Positions 16,474 to 25,313 of a DNA stretch of 64,000 nt are shown here, in pieces. This DNA comes from Robiginitalea aestuariiviva (lineage in GTDB: Bacteria; Bacteroidota; Bacteroidia; Flavobacteriales; Flavobacteriaceae): NCBI RefSeq assembly GCF_029537735.1, contig NZ_JARPUQ010000002.1:423436-487435 (forward strand), in the 5' to 3' direction. The notes beneath the pieces are model-generated. The model made no database searches, was not told the DNA's origin, and saw only the letters and a program-made list of their open reading frames with translations. Each line of letters starts with the position of its first letter. Position 1 is the stretch's first letter. The translations under genes and the position numbers were made by a program.

Positions 16474-17142
16474 ATGTCAAAGATATTAAACGTGGACCAG
16501 CTACGGAAAACCTATCCCAGCGGGGATCAGGAGCTCACGGTGCTGGAAGATATTTCCTTTGCGGTGGAAACCGGTACCACCTTTGCCATTGTCGGGCCCT
16601 CCGGCAGCGGGAAAACGACTTTGCTGGGCCTTTGCGCCGGCCTGGATAAGCCGGATGAGGGCCGCGTGGCCCTGTGCGGGGAAGACCTGACCCTGCTGGA
16701 CGAAGACCAGCGGGCCTTACTGCGCAACCGGGAGGTTGGGTTTATATTCCAAAACTTCCAGCTTTTGCCTACCCTTACGGCCCTGGAGAATGTGAGCCTG
16801 CCCCTGGAGCTCCGGGGGGAAAGCGGGGCTGCGGATACGGCCCGGACCCTACTCTCTAAGGTGGGGCTTGCAGATCGCCTCCACCACTATCCCAGTCAGC
16901 TTTCCGGGGGGGAACAACAACGGGTGGCCCTGGCCCGCGCATTTGCCAACCGGCCCAGCCTGCTTTTTGCGGACGAACCCACAGGCAACCTGGACGATGA
17001 GACCGGCAGCCGCGTGGTCGAATTATTGTTCGATTTGAACCAGGAAGCGGGTACCACGCTGGTAATCGTTACCCACGATATGGACCTGGCCCGCCGGTGC
17101 CATCAGATCCTTAAACTTAAAGGCGGCCGCGTACAGGTTTAG
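16474..17142 (+). CDS. ABC transporter ATP-binding protein, YbbA/LolD type
   Basis: 222 residues with a full ABC set: Walker A GPSGSGKTT (near residue 39), Q-loop FQNFQLLPTLT, signature LSGGEQQRVALARAF, Walker B LLFADEPTGNLD and the switch histidine in VTHDMDLARR. The extended TALENVSLPLELRG and the ADEPTGNLD form mark the MacB/LolD/YbbA group, which energises FtsX-type permeases. The permease gene starts 4 bp downstream. Together they probably move or extract a lipid or lipoprotein substrate, and the divergent TesA-like esterase may act in the same pathway (inference). Confidence 0.94.
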   Translation: MSKILNVDQLRKTYPSGDQELTVLEDISFAVETGTTFAIVGPSGSGKTTLLGLCAGLDKPDEGRVALCGEDLTLLDEDQRALLRNREVGFIFQNFQLLPTLTALENVSLPLELRGESGAADTARTLLSKVGLADRLHHYPSQLSGGEQQRVALARAFANRPSLLFADEPTGNLDDETGSRVVELLFDLNQEAGTTLVIVTHDMDLARRCHQILKLKGGRVQV

Positions 17143-17146
17143 CTCC

Positions 17147-19714
17147 ATGGACGGATACCCCCAAAATATTTCAAAGGTTAAAAACCGGGCATCGGTAGGC
17201 TGGCTGTTCCGGATGGCCTGGCGGGATGGTCGCGCCAGCCTCAGGCGGCTGCTGTTGTTTATGAGTTCTATAGTCCTTGGAATTGCAGCCCTGGTGGCGA
17301 TTCAGCATTTCGGTCTCACCCTGGAAGCAAATATTTCGGGTCAATCCCGGGAATTGATGGGCGCAGATTACCTGGTAGATACCGATGCCACCCCAGGTCC
17401 TGAATTGCTGGACACCCTGGCCCAATTGCCCGGGGTTATGAAAAGGGAGGTAAATTTTGCCTCCATGTTGTCTTTCCCGGACCGCAGCGGCACCCGCCTG
17501 GTGCGTATTCGGGGGGTGGAGTCCGGATTTCCCTTTTACGGATCCCTGGTAACGGAGCCCGCAGGTGCAGGCATGCAGTTTGGCGCATCCCGCGGGGCCC
17601 TGGTGGATGCCACAGTCATGACCCAATATGCCCTGGAGCCCGGGGATTCCATACGTATTGGCCGGCTAACCCTGCCCATCTCGGGCAGCCTGGTAGATGC
17701 TCCGGGGAATACCCAAGTGTCTACCTCTGTAGCCCCTGCCATCTGGATTCCGTATCCCCTGGTCGAAGCCACCGGCCTGATCCAGGTGGGAAGCCGCGTG
17801 GAATATAATTTCTACTTCCAGGTACCTCCGGGAACAGAACTGGATGCGATATACGAACGCTGGGATCCCAGCCTGGATAACGCCCAGGCCGATATGGACC
17901 TGCATACGGACACCAGCGCACGCCTGGGCCGGCGGTTCAACAATGTGGGCCGCTTCCTGAAGCTCGTTGGTTTTATCGCCCTCTTACTGGGGTGTCTTGG
18001 GATTGCCAGTTCCGTACATATCTATATGCGGGAAAAGCGGGCTTCGATAGCCATCCTGAAATGCCTGGGAGCGTCCCGCAGGCAAAGCATGCTGATTTTC
18101 CTGATCCAGATTGCGGGCATAGGCCTGGCCGGGGGCCTGGTCGGTACCTTACTGGGGCTGGGACTGCAGGCTGTATTTCCTTTGCTGGTTGGGGAGTTTC
18201 TCCCGGTAACCCTCCAATGGGGCCTACACTGGGAACCTTTGGTGCTGGGGGTTTTGCTGGGGATTGGGATGGCCCTGCTTTTTGGGATCCTGCCCTTGTT
18301 AAGCGGGTGGTTTGTAAGCCCCCTGGCCGTACTTCGGGTAAACCTAAAGCCAACAGGTATTTCCAAACGGGTAACTGCGGCCATTCTCCTGTTGATCCTC
18401 TTTGTCCTTTGGGGGGTAACCTCCTTGTTGCTGGAGCGACCCCTGCGGGCCTTGTGGTTTGTCCTGGGCCTGGCGGTAGTCTTTCTGGTACTTACACTGA
18501 TTGCCTGGGGCATTATGCGTGGCATCCGGAAATTTTTCCCCACGGGATGGGGCTTTGAAGCCCGGCAGGGGCTGCAGAACCTATTCAGGCCGAATAACCA
18601 GACCCTGGTTCTGGTGCTGGCCATTGGGATCGGTACCTTTTTAATCAGCACCCTCTATTTTACCCAGGATATGCTGCTGGCCCGGGCCCAGCTGGAAGAT
18701 GCACGGCCCACGGCCAACCTGATTTTGCTGGACGTTCAACCGGAACAGACCGAAGCCGTGGCCGGGGTGATCCGGCCCACCGGGATGGAGGTCCTGGAAG
18801 ACATTCCTATCGTTACCATGCGCTTGCTGCGCATTAAAGACCGTACGGTGGAAGCCCTCAGGGCCGATACCACCGCCACCCTGAACCGGTGGATCCTGAG
18901 TCATGAGTTCCGGGTAACGTACAGGGATTCACTCATTCCCTCCGAAATCCTGCGGGAAGGGGAGTGGGCTTCGTCCTACTCCGGCCAAGGCCCCGTGCCG
19001 ATTTCCCTATCGGACAATGTAGCCCGGGACGCCCAGGTTGGGGTGGGGGACACCCTGGTATTTAACGTACAGGGGGTGCCCATGGAGACCTTTGTCAGCA
19101 GTATCCGGGAGGTGGATTGGGGCAGGATGCAATTAAACTTCTCGGTAGTCTTTCCTCCCGGGGTCCTGGAGGAGGCGCCCCGTTTCCACGTAATTACCAC
19201 CCAGGCATCGGATGCGGAGCGTTCTGCCCGCCTGCAACAGGCCCTGGTACGCTCTTTTCCGAATATCACGGTGCTGGATATAAGGCAACTGCTCGGGGTG
19301 GTTGGAGACATCCTGAATAAGATCAGTTGGGTAATCCGCTTTATGGCCTTTTTCAGCATCCTTACCGGGTTAGTAGTCCTGCTGGGTGCCGTGCGTACCA
19401 GCAAGTATCAGCGTATACGCGAGAGCGTGCTGCTGCGCACCCTGGGCGCCACAGGAAAGCAGGTATTGCGGGTTGCGGCCCTGGAGTATTTGTTCCTGGG
19501 TGCCATTGGCAGCCTGCTGGGGGTATTCCTGGCCCTGGCGGCAACGGAGTTGCTGGCCCTGGGTGTTTTTGAGTTACCATTCCGGCCCTCCTGGGTCCCC
19601 TTTGGGGTGGTATTTCCTTTTATTACGCTACTGGTGCTCACCATTGGGCTGCTCAACAGCCGGGGCGTGGTAAAGAGCCCTCCGTTGCAGGTATTGCGGC
19701 GGGAGGGCGTGTAA
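17147..19714 (+). CDS. FtsX-family ABC permease, YbbP type
   Basis: 855 residues. One membrane helix near residues 33-52 (LLLFMSSIVLGIAALVAI) is followed by a large periplasmic domain, a bundle of helices near residues 270-480, a second periplasmic domain (about 525-710) and three final helices ending SRGVVKSPPLQVLRREG. The duplicated FtsX domain with ten helices and length above 800 are typical of YbbP rather than LolC/LolE. It pairs with the ATPase upstream. The gene converges with the following secreted-protein gene across 134 bp, in which I see a CCCGCAA/TTGCGGG inverted repeat (19796-19814) but no clear terminator. Confidence 0.9.
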   Translation: MDGYPQNISKVKNRASVGWLFRMAWRDGRASLRRLLLFMSSIVLGIAALVAIQHFGLTLEANISGQSRELMGADYLVDTDATPGPELLDTLAQLPGVMKREVNFASMLSFPDRSGTRLVRIRGVESGFPFYGSLVTEPAGAGMQFGASRGALVDATVMTQYALEPGDSIRIGRLTLPISGSLVDAPGNTQVSTSVAPAIWIPYPLVEATGLIQVGSRVEYNFYFQVPPGTELDAIYERWDPSLDNAQADMDLHTDTSARLGRRFNNVGRFLKLVGFIALLLGCLGIASSVHIYMREKRASIAILKCLGASRRQSMLIFLIQIAGIGLAGGLVGTLLGLGLQAVFPLLVGEFLPVTLQWGLHWEPLVLGVLLGIGMALLFGILPLLSGWFVSPLAVLRVNLKPTGISKRVTAAILLLILFVLWGVTSLLLERPLRALWFVLGLAVVFLVLTLIAWGIMRGIRKFFPTGWGFEARQGLQNLFRPNNQTLVLVLAIGIGTFLISTLYFTQDMLLARAQLEDARPTANLILLDVQPEQTEAVAGVIRPTGMEVLEDIPIVTMRLLRIKDRTVEALRADTTATLNRWILSHEFRVTYRDSLIPSEILREGEWASSYSGQGPVPISLSDNVARDAQVGVGDTLVFNVQGVPMETFVSSIREVDWGRMQLNFSVVFPPGVLEEAPRFHVITTQASDAERSARLQQALVRSFPNITVLDIRQLLGVVGDILNKISWVIRFMAFFSILTGLVVLLGAVRTSKYQRIRESVLLRTLGATGKQVLRVAALEYLFLGAIGSLLGVFLALAATELLALGVFELPFRPSWVPFGVVFPFITLLVLTIGLLNSRGVVKSPPLQVLRREGV

Positions 19715-19848
19715 CCCGAAAGGCGGTCTGTTTTTTATTTGATTTGAGGTACGGGTCCCACCACCCTCCCACCCAATCACAAAATACCCTCCCGCCCCGC
19801 AACCTCCTTGCGGGATCAAAGCGAATGTTGATTATGGGCAATCGAATC

Positions 19849-20781
19849 TCAGGGCAGGCTGATGTCCATGGGAAAACGGAGAGCCACCCATTGGGTTTCC
19901 GTCGGGGTGAGTTCGGTCAGGGGTTTGCCTAATACGCGGCGCGCAAATTGATCCCTGGCTTCGGTAACCGCCCGCGCAATCTGGTCTTTCAGGCGGGTAA
20001 AGCCCCGGAATTTCACATCGGGTTCAGGCTCAATCAGGTAGCGGGCCTGGGCCCCGAACCGGCGGGCATGCTCAAAGATGCGGGCTTTCAGTATTTCTTC
20101 GGGTACCAACTGGTCGGCTACGACCACCTGCCCTCTTTCATTCAGGTACAGGCGCATCAGGTTGGCTCCCGGCGTAGGGGGCATCCCGGTAGGATTGTTA
20201 ATGGGCTGAGCAGCTGCCGCTGCTGAGGCTGAGGCCTGCAGGGCTATCAGCGGGTAGGTCATCAGGCGGTAAAAGGGGTCTTCCAGGTCTGCCGGTTGCA
20301 GCAGGTCCAGCAGGGCTGAAGCCTGCAGGTCTGCGGGGGTATTTTCGGCCTGCAGTACCTGAAGACGGTCAAGAAACCGGGTCATCAGGGCATCCGGGTG
20401 GCGGGCTATCCAGGTGACGGCCTGATCCCGGCAGTCCTCGTTGGCTTCCAGGGGGGTGCCTTCGGTGCCGCTGCGCTGGGAAAAGGAAGGGCCGGTCCAG
20501 AAGTCCAGCCGAAGCCCGGAGGCCAGTTGTTGCAGCATCCCCCTGTAGGCATCTGCCCCGGGGGCTTCCAACAGGCCGGCATCCAGCAGGTCGGTCTCAA
20601 AAGCCTGCATAAGGCTGTCCAGGTTTTGACCGCGAAGGGCATAGGCCTCGCTAAGGCAGTTCATAACCATTCCGGTGCCATCCGGTGGCTCCGCCTCCTG
20701 TGCTCGAATAGGGGTATGGCCGGCCCAAAAACAGGCTAACAGGGTGCAAAGGGTAAATCTGGTGAAGTAGTTCCGTTCCAA
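19849..20781 (-). CDS. Secreted protein with ExbD-like C-terminal tail
   Basis: 310 residues with a cleavable signal peptide (TLCTLLACFWAGHTPIRAQ) and no other membrane helix. The N-terminal part is helical and has no recognised domain. The last 100 residues (NLMRLYLNERGQVVVADQLV, then LIEPEPDVKFRGFTRLKDQI, ARDQFARRVLGKPLTELTPT, ending LRFPMDISLP) resemble, as I recall it, the periplasmic tail of flavobacterial ExbD/TolR proteins. A free ExbD-like tail without the membrane anchor is unusual. A near-consensus promoter box lies at 20800-20807. No ExbB or TonB gene is close by. Confidence 0.7.
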   Translation of the reverse strand: MERNYFTRFTLCTLLACFWAGHTPIRAQEAEPPDGTGMVMNCLSEAYALRGQNLDSLMQAFETDLLDAGLLEAPGADAYRGMLQQLASGLRLDFWTGPSFSQRSGTEGTPLEANEDCRDQAVTWIARHPDALMTRFLDRLQVLQAENTPADLQASALLDLLQPADLEDPFYRLMTYPLIALQASASAAAAAQPINNPTGMPPTPGANLMRLYLNERGQVVVADQLVPEEILKARIFEHARRFGAQARYLIEPEPDVKFRGFTRLKDQIARAVTEARDQFARRVLGKPLTELTPTETQWVALRFPMDISLP

Positions 20782-20799
20782 TGGTGTCCCGATTTATTC

Positions 20800-20807
20800 G
20801 AAAGATA
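20800..20807 (-). promoter_or_regulatory. Near-consensus promoter box
   Basis: On the minus strand TATCTTTC, one base from TAnnTTTG, 18 nt before the start of the ExbD-tail-like gene. Confidence 0.45.
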
Positions 20808-20992
20808 CAAAATTGTGACTTGGAGCACCTGTGGTTTTTAGGCAGGATTAACTATCCTTATTCCTGGTTTTCAGGCATTTTCAACTAATTATTAGGTGGT
20901 TCACCCGAAATCGGGTGTGGCAATGGTTATTTTTTCCTTACTTAGGTACACGATGCCGGTAGAGTTACCGGTATGTACAAACAACTCAGCCT

Positions 20993-21085
20993 ATGATTGT
21001 TTTAGTGATTACCGGACTCCTGGGGGCCTTTTCCCTGGTCTTGTCAGGCATCCGAAAGCTGCGCCCCGTGCGCATTGAGAAGTAA
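20993..21085 (+). CDS. Possible 30-residue single-helix membrane peptide
   Basis: ATG 20993 opens a 30-codon frame, mostly hydrophobic (LVITGLLGAFSLVLSGI), with a basic tail (RKLRPVRIEK): the profile of a small inner-membrane peptide. Its ATG overlaps the stop of a seven-codon frame (ATG 20973, MYKQLSL) as ATGA. The 331-bp gap in which it lies has no other gene, and holds two upstream hairpins and a hairpin right after the stop. No clear promoter is seen. Weak but worth recording. Confidence 0.35.
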   Translation: MIVLVITGLLGAFSLVLSGIRKLRPVRIEK

Positions 21086-21090
21086 AGTAC

Positions 21091-21115
21091 AATCCCCCGA
21101 AAGGGGGATTTCTTA
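21091..21115 (+). terminator. Hairpin AATCCCCC-GAAA-GGGGGATT
   Basis: A perfect 8-bp stem with a GAAA loop, followed on the plus strand by a T-rich stretch (TCTTATT). It lies 5 nt after the small-peptide stop and just past the end of the opposing amidohydrolase gene, so it may end transcription from both sides. Confidence 0.55.
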
Positions 21116-22672
21116 TTCTACGCCGGGCTGCCGGATTTCATAACCTTCAGCGGCCTTAGCTTCTTTCACCTGGCGCCGGACATCTTCCAGCAATCCCTTG
21201 GCATCGAAGACAATACCGTCTTTGATGGTGTACTTCACCCCGCCCACGCGCACTACTTCGTTGTCTGCGGTGAGTTTAATGGCGCCGGTACCATACAGCA
21301 CCTTCAGGTTTTCCAGCGGGTTTTCCTCCACCACTACCAGATCGGCCAGTTTACCTACTTCCACAGTACCCAGTTGCTGGTCCATGCCCAGGGCCTCCGC
21401 CCCATTCAGGGTAGCGGCCCGGATAATTTCCAGGGGGTGAAAGCCGGCTTCCCGCAGGAGTTCCAGTTCACGCACATAGGCAAAGCCGTATAATTGGTAG
21501 ATAAACCCGGAATCCGAGCCTGCGGTGACCCGTCCTCCGCGGTTTTTGTATTCGTTGATAAAGGTCATCCACAGCTGGTAATTCTTTTTCCAGGCCACTT
21601 CCTGTTCGGTACCCCAGTAATGCCAGTAAGACCCGTGGGAAACCATGCTGGGCGCGTAGAAGCGCCACAGGGAAGGCAGGGTATAGTCCTCGTGCCATTC
21701 GGCCCGGCGTGCCCGGTGCAGGTCCCGGCTCGCCTCATAGATATTGAAAGTGGGGTCCAGGGTAAAGTCCAGGGTCAGCAATTCCTCCATAACGGCATTC
21801 CAATGGTCGGAGTAGGGGGGTGCGGCCTGTTCCCAGAGCTTGCCCGCCTCCTCAAAGCGGTGCTGTTCGTTGTTGTAGTTGTAGTCCAGGGGATAATTCT
21901 GGACGGTGCGATCCTGGAAAAGGGCCTCCGGGAGCCCGTACCAGTGTTCCATGCTGGTGAGCCCGGCCCGGGCGGAGTGCAATACATTCCATCGGGCTAC
22001 GGCCAGTTGGGCATGGTGGCAGGCGGAACGCAGCCCCAGTTTCTTGTTTTCGTCCAGGGCAGCGGTCATGATATCCGGTGACGCCCCAAAGAATTTTATG
22101 CCATCCGCCCCTTTCTTAGCGTTGTTGCGAACCCATTCCCTGGCCTGTTCCGGGGTATTGACCTCTGCGCCCTGCCCAAAACCGGTATAGATAAACAACC
22201 TGGGGGCAATGATGCTATTGGAAGCGCTCTTGCGTTTCAGGTCCATGGAAAAGTCCACGCCACGCCCGCTGGGTTCCCGCACCGAAGTAATGCCGTGCCC
22301 CATCCAGAGTTTGAAAACGTAATCCGGTTCGGCTCCCTGTGCCGTGCCGCCAATATGGCCGTGCATGTCGATAAAGCCCGGGAGGACATACATCCCTGAT
22401 GCATCGATCTCCCGCCCCCCGGGTTTCAGCTTGGGCCGGCGTTCCGGGTTGATGGCCACGCCGGGATAACCGACGGTTTCCACCCGGGTAATGCGGTTGC
22501 CTTCCACCACAATATCCACAGGTCCCATGGGCGGCGCCCCATTGCCGTTAATCAGGGTAGCGCCCCGGATGATGAGCTGTTCAAAAGGGCCTTCGGAAAG
22601 CGGTTGCTGTGCGCCTGCCGAAAACACGATGCCCAGTACGGCGGCCAGCAGGAGGTAAATGGATTTTTTCAT
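21113..22672 (-). CDS. Exported amidohydrolase-family metal-dependent hydrolase
   Basis: 519 residues with a cleavable signal peptide (LLLAAVLGIVFSAGAQ). The amidohydrolase fold is complete: LIIRGATLINGNGAPPMGPV at the start, GFIDMHGHIGG (metal HxH), SACHHAQLAV and LTSMEHWYG (metal histidines), TAGSDSGF (catalytic Asp), and EVGKLADLVVVEENPLENL at the end. KFFGASPD may supply the bridging lysine. This branch resembles imidazolonepropionase or prolidase-like enzymes that act on peptides or cyclic amides; the substrate is unknown. The M14 peptidase gene lies upstream on the same strand with 56 bp between, so both may process peptides in the periplasm. Confidence 0.88.
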   Translation of the reverse strand: MKKSIYLLLAAVLGIVFSAGAQQPLSEGPFEQLIIRGATLINGNGAPPMGPVDIVVEGNRITRVETVGYPGVAINPERRPKLKPGGREIDASGMYVLPGFIDMHGHIGGTAQGAEPDYVFKLWMGHGITSVREPSGRGVDFSMDLKRKSASNSIIAPRLFIYTGFGQGAEVNTPEQAREWVRNNAKKGADGIKFFGASPDIMTAALDENKKLGLRSACHHAQLAVARWNVLHSARAGLTSMEHWYGLPEALFQDRTVQNYPLDYNYNNEQHRFEEAGKLWEQAAPPYSDHWNAVMEELLTLDFTLDPTFNIYEASRDLHRARRAEWHEDYTLPSLWRFYAPSMVSHGSYWHYWGTEQEVAWKKNYQLWMTFINEYKNRGGRVTAGSDSGFIYQLYGFAYVRELELLREAGFHPLEIIRAATLNGAEALGMDQQLGTVEVGKLADLVVVEENPLENLKVLYGTGAIKLTADNEVVRVGGVKYTIKDGIVFDAKGLLEDVRRQVKEAKAAEGYEIRQPGVE

Positions 22673-22728
22673 AGTGGTTGGATGGTGTTTTGATTTCTAA
22701 GGTTCCGTCTTTTTTTAAAGTAGGTGGT

Positions 22729-25248
22729 TCAGTCCGGAACCTCAATATGGTTCCCCAAAAAGAGGGCGTTCAGGAACAAGCGGTTGGTACCATACCAGCT
22801 GCCTCGGAAATTCGGGTTGTCTGCAAAGAGTACCACCCGGCCCCTGCCCATGGGCGAAACCAGGAGGGAGGCAGATTTCCGTGCGAAATCATTCAGGTTT
22901 TCCGGGCTGATATACCCGTCTACATGGGGAGACTGGGTGTATTGGGCCACCGTGGCATAGGGGTTTTTACTGGGGGCCAGCCAAACCGTATTGTTTTTAT
23001 AAACGGGGATCTGTTTCCGGGAGTACCCGAAGGCCAGGGGGTGGGTGAGGTCCAGGTCTGCCTCCAGGATTACGCCCCCTACTTCCTCCCGCCCCAGGTT
23101 TTCAGGGGCATCCGCATAAGGCAGGCGCCCGGCTGGGGCTGTACTGTCTTTTTCCGCTTCCAGCAGGATCTCTGAAACCCAGCCTTTTCGTATGGCATGG
23201 GCCGCCCCGCCGGCTATGGCAATCAGGGTATTACCACGCCCCACCCATTCGCGAAGCTTCTTTTCCTGGGCTTCGCTGAAGTTGTAGCGTCCGCTCACCA
23301 GCACCAGGGTATTGTAACCGTCCAGGCGGGCGCCGTCCAGGTCGCGCAAGGGGATTTTGGTAATGGGCATCCCCACCCGGGTATCCAGCAGGTGCCAGAC
23401 CTCCCCGGCTTCGTAGGAGCGTACGCCTTCGCCAATCAGCATGGCGGCCTTGGGCCGGCGGATGGGCTGGGTATACCGGCTCCCCAGGTCTACCCCTTTC
23501 AGGTGGTATCCGGAGACCACGGCATAGGCGGGTACCTGGAATTCCTGTTGGGCTTCCAGCAGGATTTTATGTATTTCCGCCGCCGGTTTGCCCTGCGGTT
23601 GAACCGGCAGGACCAGGGTGCCGGCATCAAAGCTTTGCGCCTTTCCGTTTACCTGGGTGGTAAAGGGTTTGAAGGCGCTCGCCAGGGTGAGTCCCAGGGT
23701 TTGCAGCCGGTGCAGCAGGGCCGGGGCATTGTAGTCGTTCCAGTCGATCAGGTAAGCGTACTCAGACGGGGCCACGGGCTCCACGGGGAACAGGCCCTCC
23801 AGACTACTGATTTCTTCTCCGGCAGGGGCCGAACGCAGGGTCTGGTAGGGGATGTTGTAGAAATTGGCCACAGACCAGGCCGAGGCGTCGTAAAAGACAG
23901 AATCCCGGTACCGGCGGTAGGTTTCGAAAAAGGTTTGCACCATGCGATAATGCGGCTGGCTGGTCGGGATTACAAACTCCCCCTGGGCGGTTTTGCGCAC
24001 TTCAACCCGGTGGATCAGGAGTTTGTCCAGCAGGGCTTTCATGCGGTTTGCATCCTTGCCTGGACGCAGGCGGTACGCGCCCACCCGCGAGGCTGCGGCA
24101 TTGCGCAGGGCGCTGGTAAAAAAGTTTTTCTGGTACCGCCTCAGGTAATCCTTATTTTCCACGGCTGCCTTCACGGTAGCCATGGTGGAGACCAGCTGGT
24201 TGCGGATGGTAAAGGCAAAGGTAATTTGCCCGTAGGCTGTATTCTGTACATGCCCCCGGGAACTGGCCTGTTCAAAGAGCAGCCCCAGCCCACCCTGCAG
24301 GTCCGGGTAGGAGGACCCGTACCCGGGGTAGGTACCGTCAAAGACTTCTTTCGTAAAATACAGGGAGCCGATACTGTCCAGGGCCTCCGAGAAGTATTCC
24401 GCGAATTGGTTATTCAGGTCCACATAATTTTCTTTGGGCATAATGGGGTTAAGCGACCCGTTGGCCTTCATGGGCTCGAAAAAGTGGGTGCTCTGGGTGC
24501 CCATTTCGTGGAAGTCCGTCACTACATTCGGGTACCACTGGTGGTACCAGTTCAGTTTTCCGCGGCTTTCCGGGTTGATGGCCAGCAACCAGTCCCGGTT
24601 CAGGTCAAACCAGTAGTGGTTGGTGCGCCCGCCCGGGAAGTATTCATTGTGTTCGGCATCCTGAGCATCGGCTACAGGGGGCGTACCCCGGTAGGAATTG
24701 GCCCATTGGGTGTGGCGGTCCCGCCCGTCCGGGTTGATGGTAGGGTCTACAAAAACAACGGCCTGTTCCCGGTGGCGCGCTATGCGCGGGTGCTCCGAAG
24801 CCACCAGGATATAGGCTGCCAGCATGGCGGCTTCCGAACTGGAAGGTTCGTTTCCGTGTACGTTATACCCCAGATTTACAAAAACCGGGAGGTCCGGGTC
24901 TGCCCTAAAGGGGGTGGCAGGGTCCGTAAAAGCCAGGTGGCGTTCACGCAATTCGGGCAGGGCCGCCAGGTGTTCCGGGCTGCTGATGCGCAGGATCACC
25001 AAAGGGCGTTTTTCGTGCGTGTACCCGTAAACTTCTATTTCGGCCCGGTCGCTGCGTTCGGCCAGGGTCTGCAGGTAATGCACAATCCGGTCGTGGCGGG
25101 TGTGGTACTCCCCGATCCCATACCCCAGGAAGGTTTCGGGCGAAGGGATATCGGTCCGGTAGGGTTCGTATTGTTTCAGGAAATAGTCCTGGCAGAAGGC
25201 CTGTACGGCGGCCAGGGCCAGAATGGCGGATAGGAGTGTGGTTCGCAT
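22729..25248 (-). CDS. Exported M14-family zinc carboxypeptidase, two-domain
   Basis: 839 residues with a signal peptide (LLSAILALAAVQAFC). The M14 domain takes the first half: NLGYNVHGNEPSSSEA holds the zinc ligands His and Glu, WFDLNRDW the substrate-binding Asn-Arg, and VVTDFHEMG the third zinc ligand. The catalytic Glu is not obvious at its usual place; the segment reads ITFAFTIRNQL, so LLFEQASSRGH may supply it. The C-terminal 300 residues (PKAAMLIGEGVRSYEAGEVW, then TLVLVSGRY, TLIAIAGGAA) look like a class-I glutamine amidotransferase-like fold, a known tail of this subfamily. TAAAGATA at 25277-25284 is a near-consensus promoter on this strand. Confidence 0.9.
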   Translation of the reverse strand: MRTTLLSAILALAAVQAFCQDYFLKQYEPYRTDIPSPETFLGYGIGEYHTRHDRIVHYLQTLAERSDRAEIEVYGYTHEKRPLVILRISSPEHLAALPELRERHLAFTDPATPFRADPDLPVFVNLGYNVHGNEPSSSEAAMLAAYILVASEHPRIARHREQAVVFVDPTINPDGRDRHTQWANSYRGTPPVADAQDAEHNEYFPGGRTNHYWFDLNRDWLLAINPESRGKLNWYHQWYPNVVTDFHEMGTQSTHFFEPMKANGSLNPIMPKENYVDLNNQFAEYFSEALDSIGSLYFTKEVFDGTYPGYGSSYPDLQGGLGLLFEQASSRGHVQNTAYGQITFAFTIRNQLVSTMATVKAAVENKDYLRRYQKNFFTSALRNAAASRVGAYRLRPGKDANRMKALLDKLLIHRVEVRKTAQGEFVIPTSQPHYRMVQTFFETYRRYRDSVFYDASAWSVANFYNIPYQTLRSAPAGEEISSLEGLFPVEPVAPSEYAYLIDWNDYNAPALLHRLQTLGLTLASAFKPFTTQVNGKAQSFDAGTLVLPVQPQGKPAAEIHKILLEAQQEFQVPAYAVVSGYHLKGVDLGSRYTQPIRRPKAAMLIGEGVRSYEAGEVWHLLDTRVGMPITKIPLRDLDGARLDGYNTLVLVSGRYNFSEAQEKKLREWVGRGNTLIAIAGGAAHAIRKGWVSEILLEAEKDSTAPAGRLPYADAPENLGREEVGGVILEADLDLTHPLAFGYSRKQIPVYKNNTVWLAPSKNPYATVAQYTQSPHVDGYISPENLNDFARKSASLLVSPMGRGRVVLFADNPNFRGSWYGTNRLFLNALFLGNHIEVPD

Positions 25249-25276
25249 GGGTTGGTTTTCCTTGGTATCAGGTCCT

Positions 25277-25284
25277 TAAAGATA
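25277..25284 (-). promoter_or_regulatory. Near-consensus promoter box of the M14 peptidase
   Basis: Minus strand TATCTTTA, one base from TAnnTTTG, 28 nt before the start codon. Confidence 0.4.
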
Positions 25285-25313
25285 GGAATATTTCCTGCGT
25301 ACGGCCAGCGGGA

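Noticed and set aside
19796..19814. CCCGCAA-CCTCC-TTGCGGG as terminator
   Set aside because: No T run follows on either strand, so only an inverted repeat can be claimed.
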